A DNA stretch of 64,000 nucleotides from Gymnopilus junonius (lineage: Eukaryota; Basidiomycota; Agaricomycetes; Agaricales; Galerinaceae): contig JADNYJ010000111.1 in NCBI GenBank assembly GCA_015501075.1, positions 62,001-126,000 on the forward strand, given 5' to 3'. This document shows, in pieces, positions 23,419 through 35,099 of the stretch. Under the pieces are notes generated by a model. It made no database searches and had not been told where the DNA came from. It was given only the letters and a program-made list of their open reading frames with translations. The position numbers were made by a program, and so were the translations under genes. The stretch's first letter is position 1; every line of letters begins with the position of its first letter.

Positions 23419-24285
23419 CTTTTGGCTCCATGGACCTCATAGAAAGCGATGGTAAATTCCGCTTCAGACTTCGAACCTCTCTTTGCGGAAAATAAATCGC
23501 AACCTGACACGTTCGTAAGTACTGCACAAAAGCCCGAAACATAAATGTATAGAAGCTGACGTTATGCTAAGGGCTTGACGGTACGGTACGGGAAACTACG
23601 CGTACTTATAATAATATGGCGCTGCTTTTTCCAACGGGTCCTGCCAACAGTTTATAAGACTGAGAGAACTGTCAGGTAGCTATGTATGTAACCTTGTCTT
23701 TGTCTTTTTTTATCTCAGCACCATTGTTAATCCTGGACCATGCATCTTCCAGTGCAAGCAGAAAATCTCGTCCCATCAGATACAGCCAATTTGCTTTACC
23801 TCTCGATGTTTGGGAGCCGAATGCCGTTCATCTTCCTCGGCGTCCAGATATGCTTCATCTCGTCCTCCGATCTTTTTGGGTCAGCGCTTCTGCTATATCG
23901 TCCAAATCTCCTCCCGCGCCAAGCACACCACAAAACAACCCCAAGCAGATTTCCCTCCATCTTCATCCGCGTCAAGCTTGTCTCTTCCCTGAAGGCTCAC
24001 CTCTGGGGCGAAATATATCTCAAATGTGGCCTGCCTTGCCTGACAACTTGATGCCGGCAGTCTTTACATCGGTTCAAGGAAGGTCTGACCAGGACAATGC
24101 GAGGAAGGGGTCAGGGCGAGATTCGGAATCATTGGTAGTTACGCGATGCGAAAGGGAGGTGATCAAGCACAGGGAAAAGAAATGGAGCGAAGATCACCAT
24201 CTGACCCAAATCTGATCTACAGCGCCTCAAGCTGACCGGAGAGGTCAAGATGAAAATTCAGGCCTTAGGAGGAGCGTGATGTCTA
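23419..24285. other. Spacer at the CpG boundary
   Basis: CpG frequency rises sharply here relative to the left. Open frames at 23682-24215 overlap in two phases and show no domain, start context or intron pattern that I can support. No RNA gene seen. Confidence 0.35.
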
Positions 24286-24289
24286 TTCT

Positions 24290-26260
24290 TAGTTGAAGGC
24301 TTCAAGCTTTCTGCTGGTCGCGCGACTCGCGGCAGTACCTGGACTTTTGAATATGTCCGAGCGAAGTGCTTATGACGTTCTCGTCGGCTCTCTGGGAGAT
24401 CAAGACCAAACATCTACCCCAGTGCCCCCCAACTTGAGGGGTGAAATTCCTCCAGCCTCGTCCATCAGCACCAGAATCAACAAAGGAACCGTGCTCAGAG
24501 GATAAGCTCCTCAATGGGGCAAACTTGGCACTCTACCCTTCAACAGCAAGAGTGCAAGTTGCGGCCTGTATTTCAAGGCCAAAATCCATGCCACGGCCTC
24601 ACCATTGTCATCGACATCGTTGACGACACTTTCGTGACCGTGACTATGTAACTGTCACTTTCGTCGGACCTTCCCTACTTCCTCGTCCTTCAAACCTCTT
24701 TGACCTTCTGAAATGCCAGGAGACGTTGTGGGTCTGTGTGAAAGTATGTCCTCCATCTATAGCTTCATTTTATGACCAAATTTCTGAAGCTTTTATTGCA
24801 GGAAACGAAGTAGAAGGTAAACTATCTTCCGACTCGTCCGATGGTGCGCCTCTGTCTTTTATGTTGTAACGCCCAACTCAAGGCTGTGATTTATGCTTTC
24901 CAGGACAACCGGAAATCTTCATTAGACAGAGAATACATTCTGGTTGATGAGCAGAATGCAAGCAGTCTGGATTGATAGTAAGTATTTCTCTCCGGCTTTC
25001 ACCCTTCCTTCCATTACGAACGTTAACCACTTTCCTTCACCAGACTTGGAAGGCATCTCATTCCGGACCTACGCTTCTCCTGCCCCTCCTTAACGTCCTC
25101 GCAATTCAAACTCGCCACCACCGCCCCTCGTCACAAAATAGAACAACCTTGGGCCCTCTTCACTTCCATCATGTTCACCTCCACCTGGAATACCTATTTG
25201 CGAGGCACATGCGAAACCTGGCGGCCGAGCTTCATATCAGCAGTATCAGCGGAAGACCATGTCACCGTTGCCTATTCGTTGTCTTTGAATTCAACCTGGA
25301 AAACGCGAGAAGGGCAGACAGAAGACCATGTCGCCGTTTTCCAAGCGGGGTCCATCGACTCGTATTTCTGAATGTTTCAATTTCGACCTGGATGACACGA
25401 GAGGGGGATTGGAATGATAAATACAGCAGTTGATGTCGATTCAACGCAAGATGCGAGGGGGATACTCAGGCAATGGAAAGAGATGTACTATGACCTCAAC
25501 GTTTGTCGTTCACGTGCAGTGGGCGAGAAAGTGAAGCTAGGCGGAGACCAGGAAGATGCGATGTGTCTCGAGGCTTTGCAGCTTCTCCCTGAATAACCAG
25601 AACGCTTGTCCTAACCACCACCAATGCCCGATCAGCCGTACCCAGTGGATGGGTTCACTCACACCAAAGGACTTCGGCATGATCATTTTGCCGACCCAAA
25701 CAGGAAGAGCCATTTTCTTTACGGGACTCAGCTCTTTCTGAGGTGCGTTCGAAGATTTCCAACATCAATCCCTATCTACATCCACTGATCGTGGCGCACC
25801 TAGTGCAGAGAAAGAGATGGTGTTGGGCGAGGCAAGACGTACAATTCTGACTACCGTTCAATGCCCTTCGAAGACCAGACCTTACAGAAAGTTATGACCA
25901 TAGGCATCACCACCGACATGGGCAATACCATCACCTCAGCCGAATCGTCGTCGACGCTCCAAATCGCCCTAACAAGAGGAAGAATGGAAACTCAACAAAT
26001 GCACTGATGAGCCAATACCGGTCTTCGTCGTCGGGAGCTGTGGTCCTTAATGAACCATGGATGGTGGTTCGTAGACGATTCGTAAATCGGAACTACTATC
26101 AGCTTGCTGGGTGGGCGAATTTGGTCGATGGCGGAAATGTTGGTATATACATAAGTCGCTATATGTTTGTCTAATTTAGGGATGGGCAGGGCCTTTATGT
26201 CCCATGCTCATGCTTATTTGGTTAATATTGCATTTGCTCTTTACTGAGAGTTTGAGGCGA
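24290..26260 (+). pseudogene. Relic of unrecognised gene X, copy B
   Basis: It aligns with 1-1255 and with 27.43-28.42 kb across the same exon-intron junctions (donor GTAAGTATTTC at about 24979, acceptor CACCAG at about 25044). Several frames remain open, for example 25171-25371 and 25414-25596, but no single splice path gives a full protein. Around 25240-25410 an internal ~75-85 bp unit is repeated (GAAGACCATGTC followed by CCGTT twice, and ACCTGG..GA.ACGCGAGA-like words twice). CpG content is normal, so its loss of function is not due to the decay seen left of 23 kb. The protein family is unknown to me. Confidence 0.45.
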
Positions 26261-26339
26261 CGTAGCACTCGGTCGATAAAGGTGAAGCTACGATATTGAG
26301 TACAGAGATGGGGTCATAACATTACTTCCTTATTCTGTC

Positions 26340-26575
26340 TTGTACGTTGCCTAAAAGAAGCGTCGCTCAATCGGCACCTCTCTCGAGTCAAGGCCTCCAC
26401 TTCACCCTCATTGAAGGTAAACCGATCCGGGAACACAAAATAATGTCTTCAACTTCCTGCCTAATCACAGGCTCGGATTCCTGACGACTTGTTCGCTGAG
26501 CACCAGACCGCATATGTCGGCAGAGAAGGCATCCTATATCAGAAGAAAATCGCATTCAATACCTAAGATTTTACA
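26340..26575 (+). pseudogene. Relic of small gene Z, copy B
   Basis: It translates LFAEHQTAYVGREGILYQ at about 26495-26550, then stops at FNT*. It is homologous to 2.77 kb and 33.73 kb. It directly follows gene X here, so the NACHT-TPR gene that separates them in the other two copies has been deleted in this copy. Confidence 0.4.
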
Positions 26576-27060
26576 ATCAGAATGATGAAAAAAACCTACA
26601 TCCTTAGGCGGCCGAACCTGCCTCCACGCCCACCCAAAATCGTTCGAAAAGCCTGTCATTCTTCGACATTAACGACCTCTGTAGCCAGGTGCAGCCCCAC
26701 ATCTTGTTTGAAACGCACTACCCTTTGGATTGGGGGAACATCTGATCTCGCTGCCTGCAGAGCTTCTCGAAGGTCTCCTCATGCCTGCTTCAATTTATGA
26801 AGGGAAAGTAGTTGGGTGAGGTAGGTGAATCGGGTTTGGATGAAATAGTTTAGGAAGGTGTCAGTGCGTTCAACGTCCAAACGTTCAGCTGACGTTCATG
26901 TTGGGCCGGACTTGTACGTTTCCTAGATAAGGGAAAGGAGGAAGGTAAGCTTATGGTGGGGCAGTAGAAGGAAATAGACCATTTACGAACCTCCAATTTG
27001 TGCTGAATAGGCGGTTATTCGAACCTTTGCTCAACCAACTGCTACCCAAGGGGTAACTAT
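26576..27060 (-). pseudogene. Relic of coiled-coil gene Y, copy B
   Basis: The - strand translation includes LTQLLSLHK near 26800 and FGWAWRQVRPPKDVGFF near 26630-26590, matching the last exon of the intact gene at 33829-34709. Homology to its second exon (RELE end) is visible near 26990-27040. Frameshifts and stops break it. Confidence 0.5.
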
Positions 27061-27429
27061 GTTCTACTACTTTCTACTCGCAACGCTGTTAGAATAATTC
27101 GAAAGGGGACAGAAGATCAGGGAGGCTTCCTTGCAAAAGTCGAAAGAACTGGGATTTAAAGTTAACTGGGGCATAGATAATAGTGTGACACATATTTACA
27201 TGCACCAAATTCCATACCATATATTGAGAGAAGACAAGCATTTTAGTTGCAAGATGGTGTTTGTTGAGTGCAAGTCGAGTAGACTCGGAATGTGCGGCAG
27301 TTGATGTTATGTAATAATCTCTTCCTCTTCGACCGTCATGATATTGGGTTCAACAGGTTGCTGCCAGTTCTCTATTCTCCATACATATTCAATGCCCTCT
27401 GTACTTAGATATAGAAGCAGCTCAGAAGG
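27061..27429. other. Short gene-free spacer
   Basis: Nothing recognisable between the gene Y relic and gene X copy C. Confidence 0.35.
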
Positions 27430-28420
27430 GAGCGTTTCCTACTCTTGAAACCAGATGGTCCTTCCTCTCCGTTCGTTAATTGGTGAATAAATATCCCGTT
27501 TGATTTTCTGTTCTCTTCAAGCGAAAGCTCAACTTTTGTCCTATGTAGAACTCATAGCCTCGTGGAAAGCAACGTTCGAAAACTCTTGTCGTTTCCAAGT
27601 TCCGAGTCAAACTTGGCTTTGAACCTTTGAAATGCAGATCTGAAGAAAATGTGCGTTCTCCATCTGCATCATTCTGCCTCGCTGATGCTTTTGTTACAGG
27701 CCTAGGGAACAAAGTATACTCTCATCCAATGTCGCAGTGCCTGGGTCTGACGGCCACATAATCGTGTACATTCGCTTCTGTTTCTTGGGTCACAATGCCC
27801 AATTGAAGGCCGAATTTCATCCACCAGCACGAAAAGAATATGCCTTTTTATGCAGAGAATATATCCGAGTCGACCCGACGGCTAAAACAATGGAGTAAGC
27901 ATTTCTTCAGCTTGAGAGCGCCTCGTTCAATTATGAACGTCAACCCTTTATTCTTGCAGACTCGCACTGATAGTTCTTGACGTCTTCTGTCGGGCTTGCC
28001 CCTCTTTCCTCGTCGACCTCGCACATGTACATTAAGGCCACCACGCCGCGGGCACGGAGAGGAATTATCTTAGCCTCATTAGCTCTATCCTCATTAGCTC
28101 TATCCTCACCCGCGTCATGCTCGTCTCGTCCAAAACCCTTCTCCTCAAACGTGGACACGTCTCTGGCTGCCTATATTGACGAGTTCCATGCCGACAGGAG
28201 AAGGAAGAGGCACCTTTACGTAGGAAGGCATTGGTGGACGAAAGAAGGCGTGTGGTAGGACTCAGGAATTTGCAGCCTCGCCGTCACGGATCAGAAGTTC
28301 CTCCTCCATTACCACCAATGCACGAGAAGCCGTTCTCTGGATGGGTTGCTCGAATCCCAATAACCCCAATGTAACCTTCGTCCCGCCAGCCCACATCAGG
28401 AGCAAAGTTCAGACGCTCCA
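27430..28420 (+). pseudogene. Gene X, copy C (probably broken)
   Basis: This is homologous to 24.6-25.7 kb and to 150-900. The exon near 27800-27895 reads NAQLKAEFHPPARKEYAFLC and RVDPTAKTME before a GTAAGC donor, and a second exon-like part lies at 27977-28258. Together they do not make a convincing complete ORF, so I call it a pseudogene, although a gene with many small exons cannot be excluded. It is convergent with the NACHT-TPR gene at 28631-33046, as in copy A. Confidence 0.4.
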
Positions 28421-28630
28421 CAGCCGAAGCATTACAACCTCGTTTTCCTCTAGTACATCTTCGTTAAGCCAGCGAGGGAAGAGCTCATAAAGAATCACGA
28501 CATGCGACTTGAAGAACTACGCTTGATTGGCAGAAATAATGGTGTTTAAATTTATCAGTCATTCGTACATACATAACTTGTTAACCATGGAAGTCGTAGG
28601 GAGCCACTTTGCTCGAAAATAGTGCCACCG

Positions 28631-31600
28631 TTATGCAATTCCCTTTTCGATTTCAACCGCTTCTTCAAGGTCTCCGTGGTCACCCTTCAATTCATGCCGG
28701 GCTCTCAACGCCAAAGGGAAGTTCTTCAAAGCCCAAGAATGAATTGCCTTGGGGGCTGTTGGCAGTCTGACGAGTTCTCGATACTTTACAATGATTTCGT
28801 CTATTAACTCGATATCACGGTCTTTCCGGAACTGTAGTTCAAGGCTCTTGAGCAGGCCCTGAAGTGATACTGCATATCGCGGCTGTGGTGGCCGGCAAAG
28901 AGCAAGAGCCTCTTGATTGAGAGAAATCGCTTGATCAAGGTTCCTGACTATACCCAGCTGCTCATATTGAGTTCGAAGAGCAGCAGCAAGTCTATCTAAT
29001 GATTCAGTGTAATTTGGATGAGATATCTGACGAAGTTCAAGAACACGTTTGTTAATGAAACTGCTTCATCAAGGTCAGTCAGAACACCCTTCTGCTCAAA
29101 GCGCATATAAAGGGCAAAGGCAAGGGTGTCAAGGATTGTAGAGTGAAGTGAATTAGGCAGGGGGAGAAGCTCAAGGGCCTCTTGTGCAAGGGAAGTTGCT
29201 TCGTCAAGATCACTTAGAGTACGTTGCAGTTGGAAACGAGTCAAAAGTGCATAAGCAAGGTTATTGAGTGTCGAGGGAAGATTTCCATGAGGGGCTGGGC
29301 GTAGTTCAAGGGCATCTCGAAAGATGGAAATTGCTTCATCCAGGTCATTTATAGCACCTTGCTGGCCAAAGCGAGCTACAAGGGCAATTGCAAGACTAGT
29401 TGGTGGTGTAGAATGCTCTATATGAGGGGCCCGGGCTGAACGACTTGGAAGTTCAAGTGCCTCCTGATGCAGGGAAATTACCTCATCCAGGTCATTGGGA
29501 TCACCTTGCTCTTTAAAGCGAGTAAGAAGGGCAGCTGCAAGGCTCTTTAGTGACAAGGAACGATCTGCATGAGGAGCTGAATGAAGTGCCTCTTGATGCA
29601 GGGAAATCGCTTCATCAAGGTCATTGAGATCACCTTGCTCTTTAAAGCGAGTATGAAGGGCAGCAGCAAGGCTATTTAGTGATAAATGATAATCTGGATG
29701 AGGGGCTGGCCAAAGTTTAAGTGCCTCTCTATGGATGGAAATTGCTTCATCAAGGTCTTTTGGATCACCTTGGGCCTTGAATCGAGTCTGAAGGGCACCG
29801 GAAAGGTTAGTGAGTGATAGAGAATTATCTGGATGAGAGTATGGTCGAAGTTCAAGTGCCTCACGAAGGATGGAAATTACTTCTTCGAGATCACTTAAAA
29901 CACCCTGTTGCTTAAAGCGAGCATGAAGGGCTAGGGCAAGCTCTTCGAGTACCACAGGGCGATTATCTTGATGAGAGGCCAGATGCAAAGCTTCGCGCCA
30001 TGCAATGATTTCCTGCTCCAGGTTTTTCTTATACTTACCTTGCGTATACATCTTCCTGTAGCCATGACCTAAAGCTATCCAAGTTTCCCCATCACTTGGC
30101 TGGAGTCGCACCGCAACCTCAAGGCAGGAGATGTGATATCTCAGTGCAGGATTATCTTCGGTGCCCACTGTCACGGCTAACTCATACAGCAGCCGAGCCT
30201 TTGGAAAATCACTACGATTGTCAAGGTCATCTCGGAACCATGACGAGACATGGGAGAGAAATAATGTTGACCAGTGTTGTAGTGCTGCATCAGATACGTG
30301 GACCAGAATTGAGTCAGCCAGTAGTTGTGTTCTTTTTGTTCCATTGGACAGGTGTATAGGCCAATATTTGACACAATAAAGTGTAACGCTTCTGAGGTCA
30401 GAATATGTGCATTTTTGACCTGGAAACGACTGTAGAAATTCCAAGAAAAAAATCTCTAGGCATCTATTTCCGAGCAGCAAGTGGGCATCTTCAGTGTTCA
30501 TAGCATGAAATGAATGCCCATCAGTCTGTACAGCAACAGATTGAATGAATTCAAGAAAGGAAGAATGGAATGACTGGGCCGCAGGAGAAATAATTTCACT
30601 CTTGGAGTCGTCCTTTATCTGCAAAGCCGCCAGTCGCCCATGAATCTCCTTTGCGATGCGCTGAGGTATGCCCAAAATTTTTGCGAAATCAGAGATCGGT
30701 AAAGCTTCTTGTAGAACCAATATCGCACCAAGGAAATCTCGCAGACTCGCTTGAATATCTGCTGGAAAAAGGGTTGACATGGCACTACGATACAGACTCT
30801 CAAGTTGCCGGCCATTCCCAGCAGCGACTTTTTGCTCCGACCAGATAATCTGATTGAGTATTTCATGTGGGTTTCTGCCATCAAAATTGTTCAGCACCAA
30901 AGACCGAACCGTCGCTGCCCAAACAAGCAGGCCATCAGCGAGAGCAGCTAATTGACAAATCTTGTTCTGATCGGGTTTTCGCCCATTCCAATCAATGTCG
31001 TCGGACTCAAAGTAATGGCAAAAGTAACGCTCGATTACCTGTTGGGACGCCTGGGGAAGAGGGTACTTGCGAATCAGAGCTTTATCGAGAACACGTTCAA
31101 TGGAATGGTTGAAGCGGCTGGTCAAAACAAATTTCACAGGAGAGTCTGAGGGAATGTTTACGAGTTCTGCAAGAAATGTTTCGCGGTTCGTCCACTCATC
31201 CAGACCGTCAACGACGATAACAAGTTGGTACGGATATTTTAAAGCGCGGATTGGGTCGATGACATATGCCGCCACGTACTTGCTAAGAGGATCGTGTGCG
31301 CTGTTAAGTCTTCGCGCTGCGTCCGCAATATTAGGAATGGCTTGCGGATGCTTTTCTCCCAGCAGTTTGGCAACCATCTGGATAACCTTGATTGGATGTT
31401 CGTTTGTGAGATATTTGAGGAACACGGCCCCCGCTAGACGGTCATCTGATTGGAGAAGATAAATAAGCTGTTGTGCGACTGTCGATTTGCCTAGGCCAGC
31501 GGCGCCATGGATCCAGAGGACGGATTCCTTGGAGGTGGTGATCCATTCAGAGACGTCCTTTATAACGTCATCACGGCTATTCTCCAGGTATTTGTTGGGG

Positions 31601-33046
31601 GTATAGAATGGATGGCTTGGAAGGTTATGCAGCGCAGCGAAGTCTGACCTCATTAGGGCACTGTTTGATTCTACAGAAAATGCTGATACGCACCAATGTT
31701 CCTCTTGAGCGTCTCAATATCTAACTTGATGTTAATGAGCGCCTCGCTCTGATTACAAGTCAGCACACCATCTTTAGCTTATCGAGATTGCTCTGACTTG
31801 GAAAAGCTGGATGGCATTGGTCAACCTTGTTTTAATTACTTGGAGATCACCGGCTTGGGCGGCTTGCTGAAAGTAGCGAGAAAATACACCCAGTTGGCTA
31901 AGTTGATTGCATTCTTCGGCAATGGTTTCGAGCTTCCTACATTATAAACTGGTTAGATATTGAACTCTTAATGGGGAATACGTTGCAACTTTGTGAACTT
32001 ATTCAAGGCACGTCTGAGCTCGCTGGACGGGCTCTCGGAACAAATGACGGCGCATGAGATGACAAACTCCCCGGCGGTGGATGTAATTTCCCTTATATCG
32101 TTATAATTTGTGCGAGTTTGCTAAACGCTTTTCTGAGAATCATAGAATTGAAAAAATATCTTAAAAACATACCGAAACAGCCTGCAACATGCTAACGGCC
32201 AGTCCAACTGCAGGTTGAACCCAGGGCACCGGTATGAGAGAGCTGCCGCCTTCACAACACTGAGAATGCTGATCGCCTGTCCGATAGTGACATCCAAAGC
32301 TTTAGATAGTCCTTCAGATAGCCCCGTCTAGGATCGCGCAGGAATGACGGCTAAAATGACGTGAGATTAAGCGTGGTAAAGAAGCCGTTGGCGCTTACCT
32401 TGATTGTAGAAATGTCATTGCTAACCATACTATTCAAACCATCTAAGGCTCCGGCGTCTTCACTGAGCTGAGCCCTACGGATCTTCTCTACTGTTCTGAA
32501 TGATTGAAAAAATATTCAAGTTTACTGTGGTTTCAAGAGCGCCAAACGAAGACTCACCCTCTGAAAACCATTATCGATTGCATTGTTTCGACACGATCGG
32601 CTTCGGGAGCGGATGCAAGTTGAATGCTGAAGCGAGCACAAGACTCAAGGACATCCGCGAGCTGGATAACAATGCCGTCAGAGATCACTAATATCATACA
32701 TTCTATTGAAGGTCTTACTTTATCTTCCTCGTCGTTGTCGTGAATCACGACAATGAGCTTGAGGAGTTCTTTCAAGTCGGAAGCCTCCTGGAGGACATAG
32801 GAAGTGCTGAGAAGGGCCAAATCTTTTTGAAAGGACTGTCCCTTGGTGAAAGCTTTCTGCGTTTTGGCAGGCCGAAGAAGAAGATCTGGAGTAAGTGCTA
32901 CACTGTTTGTCTGAGGTGGGTTCGGGTGGGGATCGTGAGGCTGTTATGCTAGTGGAGGAATCGAGTGCCGGTTGGGAAGTAGGACTGCGACTGAAAAGGT
33001 TCTTCAATCTGTCGCGTTTACGCAGAGGCTTCTGCTCAGCCGCCAT
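28631..33046 (-). CDS. NACHT-TPR STAND protein (best-preserved copy)
   Basis: Start ATG at 33046 (MAAEQKPLRKRDRLKNLF). Exons: 33046-32719, 32661-32558, 32495-32399, 32327-32173, 32120 to about 31990, 31936-31799, 31748-31694 and 31670-28631 (TAA at 28631-28633). The disordered basic N-terminus is followed by a helical region, then NACHT with Walker A GAAGLGKST (about 31500) and Walker B YQLVIVVDGLDEW (about 31210). About nine ~42-residue TPRs come after it (LDEAIS..REAL.L.P..HPD......LA.AL..RF..QG). This is the fungal STAND receptor layout: nucleotide-driven oligomerisation with TPR ligand sensing. Frameshifts sit near 32900, 32246 and 29051; the last two are cured by one added base in GG and AA runs. 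The tail beyond 29051 reads on cleanly to the stop. Intron 31693-31671 would be only 23 nt. It may be functional if the indels are assembly errors. Confidence 0.8.
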
Positions 33047-33061
33047 GAGTGGGCACGTCAA

Positions 33062-33600
33062 GATCGGAGGACAGAGTAAAGAGTATTGACGGAGAAAAGT
33101 TCGAGGCTATGTTAGGCGTGGAAACCTAATGTCATTCTGAATTAATTTAACGTACATTGAAAGTGACATGGCTGTGATGGATTTTACACTAATGAACAGT
33201 ACCCTTGATTCCTTGATTGATATATAGGTAAGCGTCAAGCAAAGTTCATATTATCGACGAGATGGGACATTACAGAGAACAAGTGAAACATTCGTCAAGA
33301 GTCATCATCTATCAACAAGGCAAGTCCAGACTGATCCTGGGCGCCCAAGCTCTTCGAAGTTCAGTGAGGGGCCTATTGATTGATGGCAATTTGGTCGCTG
33401 GCGTGTATTGGTTGCCTGTCTTCCAGCATTCATGGTTGATTGTTAACGACCAAATATTATCGTATAGCATTGGCGGATTGCATGTTCATTGACGGTGAAT
33501 CGGTCCGAGCCGTGTTGAAGTTGAAAGGTATGGGTATGGGTATTGGTACAGTAGTGCATTGGTATATCGAACAGTGAGATTACACTGACTGATCAGATAT
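33062..33600. other. Upstream region of the NACHT-TPR gene
   Basis: No gene supported. It lies between the - strand NACHT-TPR start and the + strand small ORF, so promoters for both may be here; no clear TATA or operator was identified. Confidence 0.35.
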
Positions 33601-33854
33601 GGCGGACACTGTCAACAAGAAGAGCTTTCGGGTGGGGACGATCACGACTGACCTTGAAGAAGGGTAAAAAACTGACACAAAAAAGCATTTGCGCTAGGCT
33701 AAGCCCTTGCAATTCGTGGATCCCTGACAGCTTGTTCGCTGAGCAACAAACCGCGTACATCAGCAGCGAAAGCATCCTATATCATGAAGAAAACCGTATC
33801 AATACACAGAAAGAAATCATCAAATTGTTCATAAAGTACCCACATCCTTTTTGA
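33601..33854 (+). CDS. Small gene Z, hypothetical protein (~70 aa)
   Basis: ATG at 33601 opens MADTVNKKSFRVGTITTDL, which could splice over a 34-nt GT-AG intron ending GCGCTAG (about 33696) to SWIPDSLFAEQQTAYISS and end at TGA 33852-33854. The second exon is conserved in two other module copies at 2.77 and 26.5 kb, always on the + strand, which supports coding in this frame. Its 3' end overlaps the 3' end of gene Y in antisense by about 25 bp. The intron is unusually short and the start is not confirmed. Function unknown. Confidence 0.35.
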
Positions 33855-34709
33855 ACACATCCAGAAGCGGTTGGACCTGCCTCCACGCCCACCCAAAATC
33901 ACTCAAAAATCGTTCGTGCTTTGCTGGATCTGCCACCAAAAACCGCGCCACGCGTAGCCTTACATCCTGTGGCTTTGTAGCCCATTCTTCTTTGGATTGG
34001 GGGAACATCAGTTCACGCTGCCTGCGGAGCTTCGCAAGATTCGCTTCGTGCTCCTGTTTGGATTTTTGGAGAGAAAGTAGTTGGGTGAGGTAAGTATAGC
34101 GGAGTTGGATGAAGTGGTTTTGGAAGGAGGGGTAGGGTGTTGGATCGGAGTCGTAGAATGCCTAGATAGGATGAACGTAGGAGAAAGTAAACTTATAGTA
34201 TGGATGAAGGAGAGAAAATGGTTCCTTACGAACCTCTAGTTCGCGCTGGGTAGACGAGGTGTTTGGGTCCTCGCTCAGCAGATTGTTGTCCAGGCAGAGG
34301 TACTGATCTGTGGCGTACTTGTCGTATTCTTGTGTTTGATAGGCGTACAACAGCTCAAGATCGCGCGTATGGGCCTTTCTGAGCTCCGTGAGGCGCCTGT
34401 CTATTCGCTGAAGTTCGTCTTCTGGTGGTTTTTCGACGTCTGCTTTCATAGTTTCAAAGCTGTCCACAACGCAGTTATTCAGCTGACTTGTATATGGAGA
34501 AATTTTACGAGACAGACTTACTCTGGAACCTCTCTTTTCATGTAATCGATCATGAACTCGCCCATGGCATGAGCCTCAAGAGCGATTTGCAGGTTCCGGT
34601 TGTTTATTTGGTCTGGTTCAGTGAATCCAGTCGCGAACCCATTTTGTCCAGCGTACATAGGTTTGACGGCGCGTCTGGGTTGGAAGTCGAGCCCCCGGTT
34701 GGTATCCAT
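33829..34709 (-). CDS. Gene Y, hypothetical coiled-coil protein (248 aa)
   Basis: Exons 34709-34522, 34459-34234 and 34161-33829 keep phase with GTAAGT and GTTCGT donors and give an uninterrupted 248-residue protein starting MDTNRGLDFQPRRAVKPMY and ending KKDVGTL. The middle (ELQRIDRRLTELRKAHTRDL) and the last third (LTQLLSLQKSKQEHEANLAK) are charged heptad-like helices. The last exon also has a Trp-rich FGWAWRQVQP motif that survives in the relic at 26.6 kb. No signal peptide, membrane segment or catalytic motif is visible. It is divergent from the VPS9 gene, 390 bp away, and belongs to the duplicated module. I do not recognise the family. Confidence 0.65.
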
Positions 34710-35099
34710 GTGTGTCAATATTAGATGTTGAATAGGTTCAAGTATTGAACGTAGGGGGTATTGGTTAAAGATCAGAAAGTGCACCTGAAAATAGAACGTG
34801 GCTTTCTCCACTACCGCCATCACTTCTTCGGCCCTCCCGAAACTTTCATCTTCTGTTTGTTTTGGACAGCGAATGGTACGGGTTAGACGTCTCAGTCTTT
34901 GAGACGAACACAGCCTGCTTTTTTAGCTGGATTTTGATGCCCTCTTCGTCATTTATCCTCCCACACTCTCTCAGATAAGGGACCTCTTCAGAACTCCAAT
35001 TCCACTCTGACATCTCTCTGGAATTTGACCACACCATACCTTGGGGAAATATTTCCAATTAGAATCCAATTCTACAGACTTTGATTCGGATTGTGAACC

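Noticed and set aside
23682..24215. Two overlapping + strand frames
   Set aside because: Serine/proline-rich translations in two phases without domain or intron evidence; more likely noncoding.
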